64,000 nucleotides of DNA from Enterococcus thailandicus. GTDB taxonomy: Bacteria; Bacillota; Bacilli; Lactobacillales; Enterococcaceae. Both the position numbers and the translations under genes were made by a program. Shown piece by piece: positions 26,697 through 34,157 of the stretch (positions are counted from its first letter, which is position 1; every line of letters begins with the position of its first letter). The notes under the pieces were generated by a model. It had not been told where the DNA came from and searched no databases. It worked only from the letters and a program-made list of their open reading frames with translations. The stretch covers positions 242,825 through 306,824 of the forward strand of contig NZ_JXLE01000001.1 in the NCBI RefSeq assembly GCF_001886265.1, written 5' to 3'.

Positions 26697-27224
26697 ATGA
26701 GTTATTCAAAAAGTTGGCAAAGTAGAGCAAACAACAACAGAGGTCGTCAGTTAGAAGATTTGATTGTTTTAGCTTGTAAATACTACAGAGCAAAGGGCAT
26801 TGCTGAAATTGATAAAACACCAGAGCCATTTCGCACGACAAAAACGAACCGAGATGGCACATTTTCTGGTCGTTTCACAGGACATGCACAACCAGATTTT
26901 CAAGGAACAATCAAAGGTGGCCAATCAATCGTGTTTGAAGCAAAAGCGACAAGCACAGATAAATTGAAACAATCAGTTTTAAGTGCTGAACAGACTAACC
27001 GTTTAGCAAGTCATTATTACTTAGGGGCGATTTGTGGTGTCTGTTGCAGCATCGGAAAAACATATGCTTTTGTTCCGTGGAGTACTTGGGAACAGATGAA
27101 AGAAGCGTATGGACGAAAATATCTAACTGAAAAAGATTTAGCAGCTTTCGCCGTAAAAACACCCGGCTACGTCGATTTTTTGGGAGGACTGGCTGATGAA
27201 AGAATTTTCTCAATTAGCGATTGA
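26697..27224 (+). CDS. RecU-like Holliday junction resolvase
   Basis: 175 aa (start 26,697; a TTG at 26,688 is possible). The motifs RGRQLEDLI, GHAQPDFQGTIKGGQSIVFEAKATS and FVPWSTWEQ match the RecU/PBP-related-factor-A nuclease fold with the PD-xxK-type core D...E-x-K (FEAK). It would resolve recombination or replication intermediates. Full family length. Confidence 0.82.
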   Translation: MSYSKSWQSRANNNRGRQLEDLIVLACKYYRAKGIAEIDKTPEPFRTTKTNRDGTFSGRFTGHAQPDFQGTIKGGQSIVFEAKATSTDKLKQSVLSAEQTNRLASHYYLGAICGVCCSIGKTYAFVPWSTWEQMKEAYGRKYLTEKDLAAFAVKTPGYVDFLGGLADERIFSISD

Positions 27225-27420
27225 AAAAAAGCGAATGGAATTATTCTGCGATAAGCGTGAATGGCATTTGATGTCTGTCAAAGTCAATGAGAAAAATAAA
27301 AGTCAGTTTATCGCCGAATGTTTAGACGAAACAGGAATGTCGGTTTTTATTCTCATCGGAACAAAAGGGAATTTTTGGAAATGGACGGGTCCAAAGAAGT
27401 GGGAGCCAATCAAATTTTAA
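27196..27420 (+). CDS. Hypothetical 74-aa phage protein
   Basis: Overlaps the resolvase end by 29 nt; RBS GGGAGGACTGGCTG. Trp-containing beta pattern (KGNFWKWTGPKKWEP). Function unknown. Confidence 0.65.
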   Translation: MKEFSQLAIEKKRMELFCDKREWHLMSVKVNEKNKSQFIAECLDETGMSVFILIGTKGNFWKWTGPKKWEPIKF

Positions 27421-27436
27421 ATAGGGAGATGCACAT

Positions 27437-27646
27437 ATGGCGAAAAAAGGCATTAAGGAACATGGCTATGTAGTCAAAAAATCGGTTTATCAGGGATCAG
27501 ATGGCGTTCAAGTAGATTCATCAAAAGAAGCGAGCTTATTCACCTCGTATCAAGAAGCAAAGCTAGTGGCTGATAACACAGGTGGACGTCCGATAAAAGT
27601 TCTGAGAAAAAGTGGACTGAACAATCAGGAGTGGATGAAAAAGTGA
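27437..27646 (+). CDS. Hypothetical 69-aa phage protein
   Basis: RBS AGGGAGATG. Basic small protein (MAKKGIKEHGYVVKKSVY; FTSYQEAKLVADNTGG). Unknown function; overlaps the next start. Confidence 0.65.
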   Translation: MAKKGIKEHGYVVKKSVYQGSDGVQVDSSKEASLFTSYQEAKLVADNTGGRPIKVLRKSGLNNQEWMKK

Positions 27647-27822
27647 ATGCGATCGATGAAATCAACGAGTTGCTAAGTCAATACAGTTTTCCGCTTGCCG
27701 TACTTAAAGACGTGAATCATCGCTTAGAGTGCTGCAAGGATGAAGGCTATGTCAAGCAACAACTTAGATATTTGAAAAATTTAGTTGTGGCAGGTATTGC
27801 AGAGACAATTTTAGAGAGGTGA
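27643..27822 (+). CDS. Small helical phage protein (DUF6877-like pattern)
   Basis: 59 aa from the GTG at 27,643, 9 nt after GGAGTGG; the GTG at 27,631 is too close to the RBS. Helical pattern INELLSQY-P-VLKDVNHRLE and YVKQQLRYLKNL. Unknown function. Confidence 0.6.
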   Translation: MNAIDEINELLSQYSFPLAVLKDVNHRLECCKDEGYVKQQLRYLKNLVVAGIAETILER

Positions 27823-27826
27823 AAAT

Positions 27827-28150
27827 ATGTCTACGAATTTAGAAAATAAAAAAGCTATTAGAAAAAGAATCACTGAATTAACTAGTTTGCCTAAATGGCA
27901 AGGAAATGACGAAATAGTGGAAGAAGTTCAGGAACTTGGTAAAAAGTTATCAGGTGAAGGAAAAATTGTTTATCGTAAGCCAGCCATGATTGCAATTTGG
28001 CACGGTGACAGAATTCTTGTGACAGGAACAGCAGAGCAGCTTTCCAAAATTACTGGCCTAAGCAAGCAAACCATTAGGACTAAAGCTAAAGAAATGCGTG
28101 TGGACTCAAAAGGAAGAAAATTTAAATACTGTATGGAGGAATCAAAATGA
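27827..28150 (+). CDS. Small HTH-containing phage protein
   Basis: 107 aa; RBS AGAGAGGTG. The C-terminal half holds EQLSKITGLSKQTIRTKAKE, a helix-turn-helix of the type used by small phage DNA-binding proteins. The target is not known. ATGA overlap with the MazG-like gene. Confidence 0.65.
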   Translation: MSTNLENKKAIRKRITELTSLPKWQGNDEIVEEVQELGKKLSGEGKIVYRKPAMIAIWHGDRILVTGTAEQLSKITGLSKQTIRTKAKEMRVDSKGRKFKYCMEESK

Positions 28151-28458
28151 ATGAACTAATCAATAAAGTAGAGCGGTGGGCAAAAGATAAAGGATTAGAT
28201 CAAGCTGATCCAAAATCACAATTTTTAAAAGTTGCGGAAGAATTCGGAGAAATCGCTTCTGCGATGGCAAGAAGTAACGATGAACTGTTTAAAGATAGTG
28301 TGGGAGATGTCATCGTTACATTAATTATTCTTTCAATGCAAAAAGGAACAAGTGTACAAGAATGTTTAGAACTAGCATACAACGAAATTAAGGGACGTAC
28401 CGGGAAGATGGTTGATGGTGTGTTCGTGAAGTCGGAGGACTTGGAGGACAGCAAATGA
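28147..28458 (+). CDS. MazG-like nucleotide pyrophosphohydrolase
   Basis: 103 aa. KVAEEFGEIASAM (EExxE metal site) and SVGDVIVTLIILS (second Asp) are the MazG/all-alpha NTP-PPase motifs. Likely clears non-canonical or signalling nucleotides during infection. Overlaps neighbours by ATGA on both sides. Confidence 0.8.
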   Translation: MNELINKVERWAKDKGLDQADPKSQFLKVAEEFGEIASAMARSNDELFKDSVGDVIVTLIILSMQKGTSVQECLELAYNEIKGRTGKMVDGVFVKSEDLEDSK

Positions 28459-28730
28459 CCAGTTTTAAAGCTGCATTCTCTCGCAGGAGCGAAGAAGAGA
28501 AAGCGAGAATAGATAAAAAGCTAAAAAAGATAGAAGAAGAAATCACCAGAAAGTGTTTAGCGTTGGGATTCACTGAACATGAGATAGAGGATGCTTACCA
28601 AGCGTTTGAAAAAGATTATGAAGCCTTACCAAACTTTGTCTCTCGCCCGTTTATGGAACAATACATGAGTGTCGAATATAGAAAATCTCCAAACAGAAAA
28701 GTTTTTGAAACGGAAGAAACCGAATTTTGA
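28455..28730 (+). CDS. Hypothetical 91-aa helical protein
   Basis: RBS GGAGGACAGCAA. Charged helices (SEEEKARIDKKLKKIEEE; LGFTEHEIEDAYQAF). Unknown. The RBS-start junction GGAGGACAGCAAATGA is repeated exactly before the gene at 28,809. Confidence 0.65.
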   Translation: MTSFKAAFSRRSEEEKARIDKKLKKIEEEITRKCLALGFTEHEIEDAYQAFEKDYEALPNFVSRPFMEQYMSVEYRKSPNRKVFETEETEF

Positions 28731-28808
28731 TCTGCTGGCTACTCGGGGTTTTGGCAAGTGTCCAGAAAACAAAGTGCAGAAAATTGGTTATTACTAGGAG
28801 GACAGCAA

Positions 28809-29306
28809 ATGAGTACAACAGAAATTTATGCAATCGAAAAAATTGGTGACGTTACGCCATACAGTTCAGCTCAAAACAGTTGGCTAGGTGGTATGCACGT
28901 GTGGAATAGCTTAAGTGATAAGTACGGTTTTGATGATAGTTTGATGTCTGGCTTTAATAAAACTTGGGGCAATTTCAACAAAGGAATTTATGAAGATTAT
29001 GAAAATGTTGTTTTGGGTAGTACATTCGATCACATCATTGTTTTAAAAGAAAATTTTGATCAATTACTAATGAGTTTCAAAAAATATTATGACGTTTATC
29101 CCAATTCGAATTTTGGACAGCAAATTGAAGTGATAGAAACTATGAAAGCAGATGAGAATGTAATCGGCGTTGCATGGTGTCAAACATCAGTTGCTGACGA
29201 TTTGTGGGACTTTTGCTATGACGAAGAACAAGATGAAACCATTCCATATAACATTTTTAAAGGTGAAAATCATGGAAATCTTTTTGATTTGCTGGAGGCG
29301 GAGTGA
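28809..29306 (+). CDS. Hypothetical 165-aa phage protein
   Basis: The start at 28,809 is set by AGGAGGACAGCAA; the frame from 28,758 has no RBS. Rich in aromatic residues (WLGGMHVWNSLSDKYGF). No family recognised. Abuts the methyltransferase gene, possibly co-acquired with it. Confidence 0.65.
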   Translation: MSTTEIYAIEKIGDVTPYSSAQNSWLGGMHVWNSLSDKYGFDDSLMSGFNKTWGNFNKGIYEDYENVVLGSTFDHIIVLKENFDQLLMSFKKYYDVYPNSNFGQQIEVIETMKADENVIGVAWCQTSVADDLWDFCYDEEQDETIPYNIFKGENHGNLFDLLEAE

Positions 29307-30182
29307 GTGATAACAGCTAAAAGTTATTTCAGTGGTGCTGGCGGTATGGATTTAGGGATGATTGATGCAGGCATAAATATATTAGAATCTTTTGAGATAG
29401 ATTCTAAACCAGTTTCAACATTAAAAAAGAATTTTAATCACAAAATTAATCAATCGGACATCACTAAAATTACAGTGTTAGATCAACAAGATGCAGATGT
29501 TTACATTGGAACATTTCCATGTACGAAATATTCAAATATAGCAGACATCAGCGGAACAAGAACTGGCGATGATTTATTTCTCCATTTCTTCAGACATATT
29601 GCTTTAGCAAAGCCTGAAGCATACGTTATTGAGAACGTTCCAGGAATGCGAAAATTTCAAGTTGTCATGGAGTGTATGACAAAGTTACCAGATTATTATG
29701 TTCGAGTTGAATGTCCAGTAAATGCAAACTGGTGGCTACCGCAAGAAAGAAAAAGATTAATTGTTATTGGTACAAGAAAACCATTTAACAATCTTGAATA
29801 TCCAACAGCAATCGACCAAACACAAATAGTTGTTGGTGATATTTTGGAAAATAATCCAGAAATACACATACCTGACTATGTATTTAAACGCCTGAATGGT
29901 GGTTATCGTGACAAACCAATTATCACTAAAAAAGATGGAAAAGCTCCAACATGTGTCGCTCACTATGCGAAAGATCGTAGTACACGATTAGTCGATGACG
30001 GGAAACGAATAAGACCATACTCGGTTCTTGAATATCAACGTTTGCAAGGTTTCCCTGACTGGTTTGAATTCAGTGGAACTGATAACGATGCTTATCGACA
30101 AATTGGAAATGCAGTACCTGTGGATATGGGACGTTGGGTAGGGCAACAACTAGTTAGATATTTTGAAGGAGGAACACGATGA
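29307..30182 (+). CDS. DNA (cytosine-5) methyltransferase
   Basis: 291 aa; GTG start after GGAGGCGGAG. Motifs in order: SGAGGMDLGM (I), ESFEID (II), TFPCTKYS (IV, catalytic Cys ~72), VIENVPGM (VI), QERKRLIVIGTR (VIII), RLQGFPDWF (IX) and QIGNAVPVDMGRWVG (X). No restriction partner is adjacent, so an orphan phage enzyme that protects phage DNA is likely. The recognition site cannot be read. Confidence 0.93.
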   Translation: MITAKSYFSGAGGMDLGMIDAGINILESFEIDSKPVSTLKKNFNHKINQSDITKITVLDQQDADVYIGTFPCTKYSNIADISGTRTGDDLFLHFFRHIALAKPEAYVIENVPGMRKFQVVMECMTKLPDYYVRVECPVNANWWLPQERKRLIVIGTRKPFNNLEYPTAIDQTQIVVGDILENNPEIHIPDYVFKRLNGGYRDKPIITKKDGKAPTCVAHYAKDRSTRLVDDGKRIRPYSVLEYQRLQGFPDWFEFSGTDNDAYRQIGNAVPVDMGRWVGQQLVRYFEGGTR

Positions 30183-30355
30183 CTCGTAAATTCAGAGTAG
30201 ACATTGAGACAAGTTGGGCTGGCGTAGGAGAAATAGAATATTTTGAAATGCCAGATGATGCTACAGATGCAGAAATCGAAGAAGAGGCACGAGAGATTTT
30301 TTACAATTATTGCAATTATGGCTATGCAGAAGTGAAGGAGGAACACGATGAATAA
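30179..30355 (+). CDS. Small 58-aa acidic phage protein
   Basis: ATGA overlap with the methyltransferase; RBS GAAGGAGG. Starts MTRKFRVDIETSWAGVGE; contains DDATDAEIEEEAREIF. Similar small proteins are common in Lactobacillales phage early regions; function unknown. Confidence 0.65.
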   Translation: MTRKFRVDIETSWAGVGEIEYFEMPDDATDAEIEEEAREIFYNYCNYGYAEVKEEHDE

Positions 30356-30884
30356 ACAAGAATTGATTGAAGAGTGGTCGAGTAAAACAGGAGCGCCTGA
30401 ACCGATAATCATAAGAGAATCTTTTAGGTACGCAGATCCAGCGATAGGAATATATGATCAAGGTTTTTTAGCTGCTCGAACTGAGATACTGAGCGACTTA
30501 AAACAACTAGACGAACCACAGAAGCCAGTTGTGCCGAAGTTTGTGGCGGATTATATAGAGTATTGCCACTCGGATGGAAATAGCTTGTGGGAAGTATTCC
30601 GATACATCAATAAAATGCCTAACCAAGTCTGGGCATGGCTTAAGGTAGAAAAACACCAAGTCATATTTTCTAAGGCATTTGGGGACGGCTACGAGGTCGA
30701 GAAAGAACAGTTGTATGTTATGCCTGTTCCGCATATCTCATTCCCGGTTCACTACTGCGTGGAAGATGACCATATCTCATTCAGACAAGGAAATGCACAG
30801 AAGTTTACACAAGCAGAACTAGATAAATATTTTCCAGATATTAAACAGTTTGCTGTGCCAGTGGAGGAGGTGGAAGAAGGATGA
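30348..30884 (+). CDS. DUF1642 family phage protein
   Basis: 178 aa. The pattern VPKFVADYIEYCHSDGNSL ... GDGYEVEKEQLYVM is diagnostic of DUF1642, a family of unknown function frequent in early regions of lactococcal and enterococcal phages. RBS GAAGGAGG, coupled to both neighbours. Confidence 0.8.
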   Translation: MNKQELIEEWSSKTGAPEPIIIRESFRYADPAIGIYDQGFLAARTEILSDLKQLDEPQKPVVPKFVADYIEYCHSDGNSLWEVFRYINKMPNQVWAWLKVEKHQVIFSKAFGDGYEVEKEQLYVMPVPHISFPVHYCVEDDHISFRQGNAQKFTQAELDKYFPDIKQFAVPVEEVEEG

Positions 30885-31309
30885 ATAAAAAGATGAGTGA
30901 GTTATTCCACGAATTTGTTCATGATGATGAACTCAACGGGAACGATGAAATTATCAGAGAAACAAATGCAGTTGTTGCAGAAGATGACATCGAGGTGAGG
31001 ACGATGCTAGATGATGGAGTTGGTGAAAAATATTTTTACAGATGCATGGAATTAGCAGAAAACGTCATTAAATCTTTTAAAGACGAACAATCGCAACTCA
31101 ACGACAATCAGAAAATCGTGCTTGAGTGGTTGAAGAAACAATATCATGAGCCTGCCGACTGGCAATTTCCGTTATTCATCTTAAAAAACGCAATAACTGA
31201 TATGCCAGGAAACGTATTTGCTTTTTATAATGACTTAAACGAGAAGGAGGAGTTTGAACTTCTCATAGGATTTGCGGAATGGGGATTGGATCAGGAGGAA
31301 GCAGAATGA
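30881..31309 (+). CDS. Hypothetical 142-aa acidic phage protein
   Basis: ATGA coupling to the DUF1642 gene. Acidic N-half, then NDNQKIVLEWLKKQYH and FELLIGFAEWGL near the end. Function unknown. Confidence 0.65.
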   Translation: MNKKMSELFHEFVHDDELNGNDEIIRETNAVVAEDDIEVRTMLDDGVGEKYFYRCMELAENVIKSFKDEQSQLNDNQKIVLEWLKKQYHEPADWQFPLFILKNAITDMPGNVFAFYNDLNEKEEFELLIGFAEWGLDQEEAE

Positions 31310-31713
31310 AAAAGCTTTGTTTTGTTTTATCTGTTGCAATCTCACTAGCTATTTTATCTGGATGTATCAGTGAAAGCGAAGCGGAACAACAGCTCATTCA
31401 AGATAATATCAATCAGTTAAATCAAGAAAAGCAAGACTTAGAAGATGCTATAAAGTATCTGAAAGACACATCGGATGTTAAACGATATATTGTTACAATT
31501 CAAATTAAGCAAAGTCATATGTCATTGGATTTTACAGAACATATGAAAGATGAAGCAAATGCTGTGGAAATTTCTATACCAGTTGATCGTGCTTTTTATG
31601 AGAAAGTTGATAAAGGAACAGTGATTGACGACAGTTTTAGAACTGGTTCTTTCTGGATGAAAGGTTCGATAGGTTTATGGGATATAAAAGTAACCGACAA
31701 GGAGATAGCATAA
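31306..31713 (+). CDS. Early-region lipoprotein
   Basis: 135 aa from the ATG at 31,306 (AGGAGGAAGCAG). Signal peptide and lipobox AILSGC (Cys ~18), then a coiled coil (INQLNQEKQDLEDAI) and a beta domain. A second phage lipoprotein, but placed in the lytic early operon; possible role in blocking a competing phage or altering the envelope during infection. That role is speculative. Confidence 0.7.
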   Translation: MKKLCFVLSVAISLAILSGCISESEAEQQLIQDNINQLNQEKQDLEDAIKYLKDTSDVKRYIVTIQIKQSHMSLDFTEHMKDEANAVEISIPVDRAFYEKVDKGTVIDDSFRTGSFWMKGSIGLWDIKVTDKEIA

Positions 31714-31979
31714 TGAACTACGAAGACTATAAAAATTGTGTTGAAGAAGTAAAAGACAAAAATGGGGAAATAATTAAATATCATGACGTTGTCCGTACGT
31801 CGCAAGGTGAGATTTTATTAGTTGGATTTGGTGTCAATCATCATCACAAAACGAAAGGCTTGAATGCATATAATGATTTTATTGGCGCGCATGATTGGCT
31901 AGATGTTTATCCAGATGGCGAACTTGAAATTTTGGGAAACGTTGATTTTATCGCTGACGAAACGGAGAGATTAGTATGA
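31713..31979 (+). CDS. Hypothetical 88-aa phage protein (YopX-like pattern)
   Basis: Start at 31,713 overlaps the lipoprotein stop (TAATG), with AAGGAG upstream. EIIKYHDVVRTSQGEILLVGF and VYPDGELEILGNV resemble short beta-barrel YopX-type phage proteins. Function unknown. Confidence 0.6.
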   Translation: MNYEDYKNCVEEVKDKNGEIIKYHDVVRTSQGEILLVGFGVNHHHKTKGLNAYNDFIGAHDWLDVYPDGELEILGNVDFIADETERLV

Positions 31980-32164
31980 AAGACTTTGTGATCTTTACAG
32001 GTGAAGAAAATGAAAAAGAATTTTTAGCTAAGTGCGTTGAACAGTGGGAACTGACTGCTGAAAGTGATATTCCAGAAATGATTAAAGTTATGCGATTAGC
32101 TACAGTATTTACAGAAATGAGAAACAGAATTGATGCTCTTGGGCGGGAGGAATCAAAAAAATGA
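31976..32164 (+). CDS. Hypothetical 62-aa phage protein
   Basis: ATGA-coupled; RBS GGAGAGATT. Helical, acidic (EENEKEFLAKCVEQWEL). Unknown. Confidence 0.6.
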   Translation: MKDFVIFTGEENEKEFLAKCVEQWELTAESDIPEMIKVMRLATVFTEMRNRIDALGREESKK

Positions 32165-32331
32165 ATGAACTAGCAATGTTAGTTTTCGTTGTAGCACTAT
32201 TTGGACCATCAATAAAATCTGCTGATTCAAAAGGATACACTCGTTTTATTTACAAAGGCTTATTGATTGCATTCATTGAAAAAGCAATTGACATGGTGAA
32301 TCAGTATTCACAAAAGGAGAATGAGCGATGA
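32161..32331 (+). CDS. 56-aa protein with hydrophobic N-terminus
   Basis: Begins MNELAMLVFVVALFGPSIK, then a basic/amphipathic stretch; ATGA overlaps on both sides; GGGAGGAATC as RBS. A small membrane-associated phage protein of unknown role. Confidence 0.6.
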   Translation: MNELAMLVFVVALFGPSIKSADSKGYTRFIYKGLLIAFIEKAIDMVNQYSQKENER

Positions 32332-32624
32332 AATTAAAAGATGAATTTTACAAAGATCCATACGGAATCGGTGGATTAAGATTAGATATGCCAACCAAAA
32401 GACCGAAGAAGAAAGAAGAATCTGACTTTGAAATTGGTCAAATGATTCGATGTGTTGTAGAAGAATTTATTTATCCTGTTCGAGGTTACATCGAAAAAAT
32501 AAATACAAATTCTGCGATTATCAGAATTGAAAATACAGTAGCTTGTGATGAAGCATTAGCTATGCAAAAGAAAAATGTCGCAGTTGCTCGATTAAGCGAT
32601 ATTGAATCATTTCCAAGCAAATAA
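32328..32624 (+). CDS. Small phage protein with KOW-like beta fold
   Basis: 98 aa. FEIGQMIRCVVEEF ... RGYIEKINTNSAIIRI resembles DUF2187/KOW-like modules found in phage regulatory regions. Last gene before ArpU; its stop overlaps the U tract of small RNA B. Confidence 0.6.
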   Translation: MKLKDEFYKDPYGIGGLRLDMPTKRPKKKEESDFEIGQMIRCVVEEFIYPVRGYIEKINTNSAIIRIENTVACDEALAMQKKNVAVARLSDIESFPSK

Positions 32625-32664
32625 AAAAAGCCAGACCGTCCCGATCATGGCAAATGTTTTCAGC
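32623..32664 (-). ncRNA. Small RNA B, antiparallel, upstream of arpU
   Basis: Minus-strand extended -10 TGTTATAAT (RC of 32,671-32,679) is followed by GTCTTTGCTGAAAAC, then the hairpin GCCATGATC / GGTCTGGC with seven U. Predicted ~42 nt. Promoter and first ~14 nt match RNA A. The promoter's upstream half overlaps the arpU RBS on the opposite strand. Confidence 0.65.
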
Positions 32665-32702
32665 AAAGACATTATAACATAAAAAAGGGGCGGTTTGACT
32701 TG

Positions 32703-33116
32703 ATGCAATTGTTACGTGAACCAGATTTTAAGCAGACAAGATGCAATGCAAGAAATGTACTAAAGAATTTTAGACGTTTGGAGCGGATGGCAGGACGCTC
32801 TTTAATAGATGTTAAATCACCAATTATAACGGATATGCCAAAAGGTGAACGCTACGGTAACAAAGCAGAGGATGCAGTTATCCAATTAGTAGATATAGAG
32901 AATGAGCGTGACGCGATACTTACTGGACTTATGTCATTAAGCTTAAACAGTCGTCAAATACTGTACTGGAGCTACTGTGTGACTGATACTTATTCGAATT
33001 ACAAAATTAGTCGAGAAATCGGGTATTCAGAAAGAAGCGTTCAACGTATGAAATCAGAAGCATTGATTGAATTTGCTGAGGCATACAAACATGGATCACT
33101 AATTGTATATCTGTGA
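32703..33116 (+). CDS. arpU: ArpU family late transcription regulator
   Basis: 137 aa from the ATG at 32,703 (GGGGCGG upstream). The C-terminal sigma-like HTH is REIGYSERSVQRMKSEALIEF; the middle part is SRQILYWSYCVTD. ArpU/RinA-type proteins switch on late packaging, head, tail and lysis genes in Gram-positive phages. Three TGGCGG repeats lie directly downstream and are the likely binding site. Confidence 0.88.
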   Translation: MQLLREPDFKQTRCNARNVLKNFRRLERMAGRSLIDVKSPIITDMPKGERYGNKAEDAVIQLVDIENERDAILTGLMSLSLNSRQILYWSYCVTDTYSNYKISREIGYSERSVQRMKSEALIEFAEAYKHGSLIVYL

Positions 33117-33120
33117 ATTT

Positions 33121-33148
33121 TGGCGGTTTTTTGGCGGAAACGTGGCGG
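33121..33148 (+). promoter_or_regulatory. Three helically phased TGGCGG repeats (probable late activator site)
   Basis: TGGCGG at 33,121, 33,132 and 33,143, spaced exactly 11 bp, each followed by TTTT or AAAC. The -35 of the next promoter begins 3 bp after the last repeat. Confidence 0.65.
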
Positions 33149-33150
33149 TT

Positions 33151-33178
33151 TTGGTTCGTTTTACGGTGATATTATGAT
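33151..33178 (+). promoter_or_regulatory. Candidate late promoter
   Basis: TTGGTT, 16-bp spacer, TATGAT. Weak match, as expected for an activator-dependent promoter; directly after the TGGCGG repeats. Confidence 0.55.
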
Positions 33179-33441
33179 AGTGTCGAAAGATTAAATAAAG
33201 CGACACGAAACAATCAATCAGCGTGAAAAGTCAATCTACTTTAACTGTCATGCGTTTTCGACTGATTGAATTGTTTTACAGAGAGTTTTTGAAGACTACT
33301 CACAAAAACAAAAATAAAAAGAACATCGTTTATTTTGTTTCAGTCAGCAAATAGCTCTTCTTTAACAGATAGACAGCAACCAACAAAAAATAAAACACAT
33401 TCCTCTTATCTATTTCAACAGGTTGCTGTCTATTTTATTTA

Positions 33442-33515
33442 TGATGTGTAGCTCAGTTGGTGAGAGCGCTCAACTTATAATTGAGAGGTCGCTAGTTCAA
33501 GTCTAGCTACATCAA
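33442..33515 (+). tRNA. tRNA-Ile(UAU)
   Basis: Full cloverleaf: acceptor TGATGTG/TACATCA, D stem GCTC/GAGC with GG in the loop, anticodon stem CTCAA/TTGAG with loop CTTATAA (anticodon TAT at 33,476-33,478), T arm GCTAG-TTCAAGT-CTAGC, discriminator A. It reads AUA directly, a codon common in this AT-rich phage; bacteria normally read AUA with a lysidine-modified CAU tRNA. No CCA encoded. Confidence 0.9.
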
Positions 33516-33786
33516 TAGAAACAACAGAAACATCTAAATATTGGGACATAAGCGCCCACAAAAATTCGGTGCATTTCTACTACTGACAGGAAAGTGGAAA
33601 ATGCTAAGCGACTCAGACGGACTATGACTGACAGATATAGCCTATTGTTGAGTTAAGTATCAGAGCTGGAAACCTCAACTGATACACCTGTCGATGCAAT
33701 CGAGGGATGTGGTAGTGGCGAGGTGCAGAAAGTAATAGACTTGTCTGTGTGTAGATTGCTTTGTTTTTAATTAAATTTGCTAAAAC

Positions 33787-33871
33787 GCACCCGCGGTAAA
33801 GCTGTGAAGCGAGTCGGTTCGAGTCCGATAGACTAGCGTCCTTGAAAGACGTGCGATACGTCTTGGGTGCA
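33787..33871 (+). other. tRNA-like multibranched structure
   Basis: A 7-bp acceptor-like stem (GCACCCG / TGGGTGC) encloses GTCGG-TTCGAGT-CCGAT, a perfect T-arm sequence that could also be read as an anticodon arm with CGA, and the hairpin AAGACGT / ACGTCTT. No acceptable D arm is present, so it is not called as a tRNA. Confidence 0.45.
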
Positions 33872-33879
33872 TTACATAG

Positions 33880-33910
33880 AGATCACTCTTTGAGTGGTCT
33901 TTTTATTTTT
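33880..33910 (+). terminator. Terminator of the structured RNA
   Basis: AGATCACTC-TTT-GAGTGGTCT with T-rich tail TTTTATTTTT. It lies between the late promoter and the packaging genes, so late transcription must read through it. Confidence 0.75.
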
Positions 33911-33929
33911 GCTCGAAAGGAGATTGTTA

Positions 33930-34157
33930 ATGAGAAGTTACTGGTATGTATCACTATCAAATAAATATCCTCATCCGAATGATGACGACCCAATTCGAGC
34001 AGTTCAGTCTGTTCAAATCAAAAAGAAATACTCAATCATTGAAATGACGAGAGAAGCTACTCCTTTCGAAATAGATAGCTGTCGTTTAATTTACTGTGGT
34101 GTCGGTCATTTTGATGAAGAACATATTCAAGAGAGCGTTGGGAGGTACATTAGATGA
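33930..34157 (+). CDS. Hypothetical 75-aa phage protein
   Basis: The start at 33,930 is set by AAAGGAGATTG; codons from 33,894 lie in the terminator. Contains SYWYVSLSNKYPHPNDDDP. First protein gene of the late operon; unknown function. Confidence 0.65.
   Translation: MRSYWYVSLSNKYPHPNDDDPIRAVQSVQIKKKYSIIEMTREATPFEIDSCRLIYCGVGHFDEEHIQESVGRYIR

Larger units (their letters stand above)
33180..33910 (+). ncRNA. ~720-nt structured non-coding RNA of the late region
   Basis: There is no ORF with an RBS across 813 bp (33,117-33,929). Paired elements: GTGTCG/CGACAC (33,180/33,201), TCAATCAG/CTGATTGA (33,214/33,262), AGACAGCAACC/GGTTGCTGTCT (33,371/33,421), an embedded tRNA-Ile, an H-type pseudoknot at 33,647-33,685, GCACCC/GGGTGC (33,787/33,865) enclosing two hairpins, and a terminator at 33,880-33,910. 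Size, tRNA content and phage setting recall GOLLD/ROOL RNAs; identity not confirmed. Confidence 0.6.

Noticed and set aside
28727..28850. 40-codon frame between two early genes
   Set aside because: Weak RBS and overlap with the better supported start at 28,809.
33540..33760. Group I intron in the structured late RNA (GGACTAT ... ATATAGCC resembles P7)
   Set aside because: Too few bases between the P7 halves for P3'/P8, no matching exons, and no similarity to the tape measure introns.
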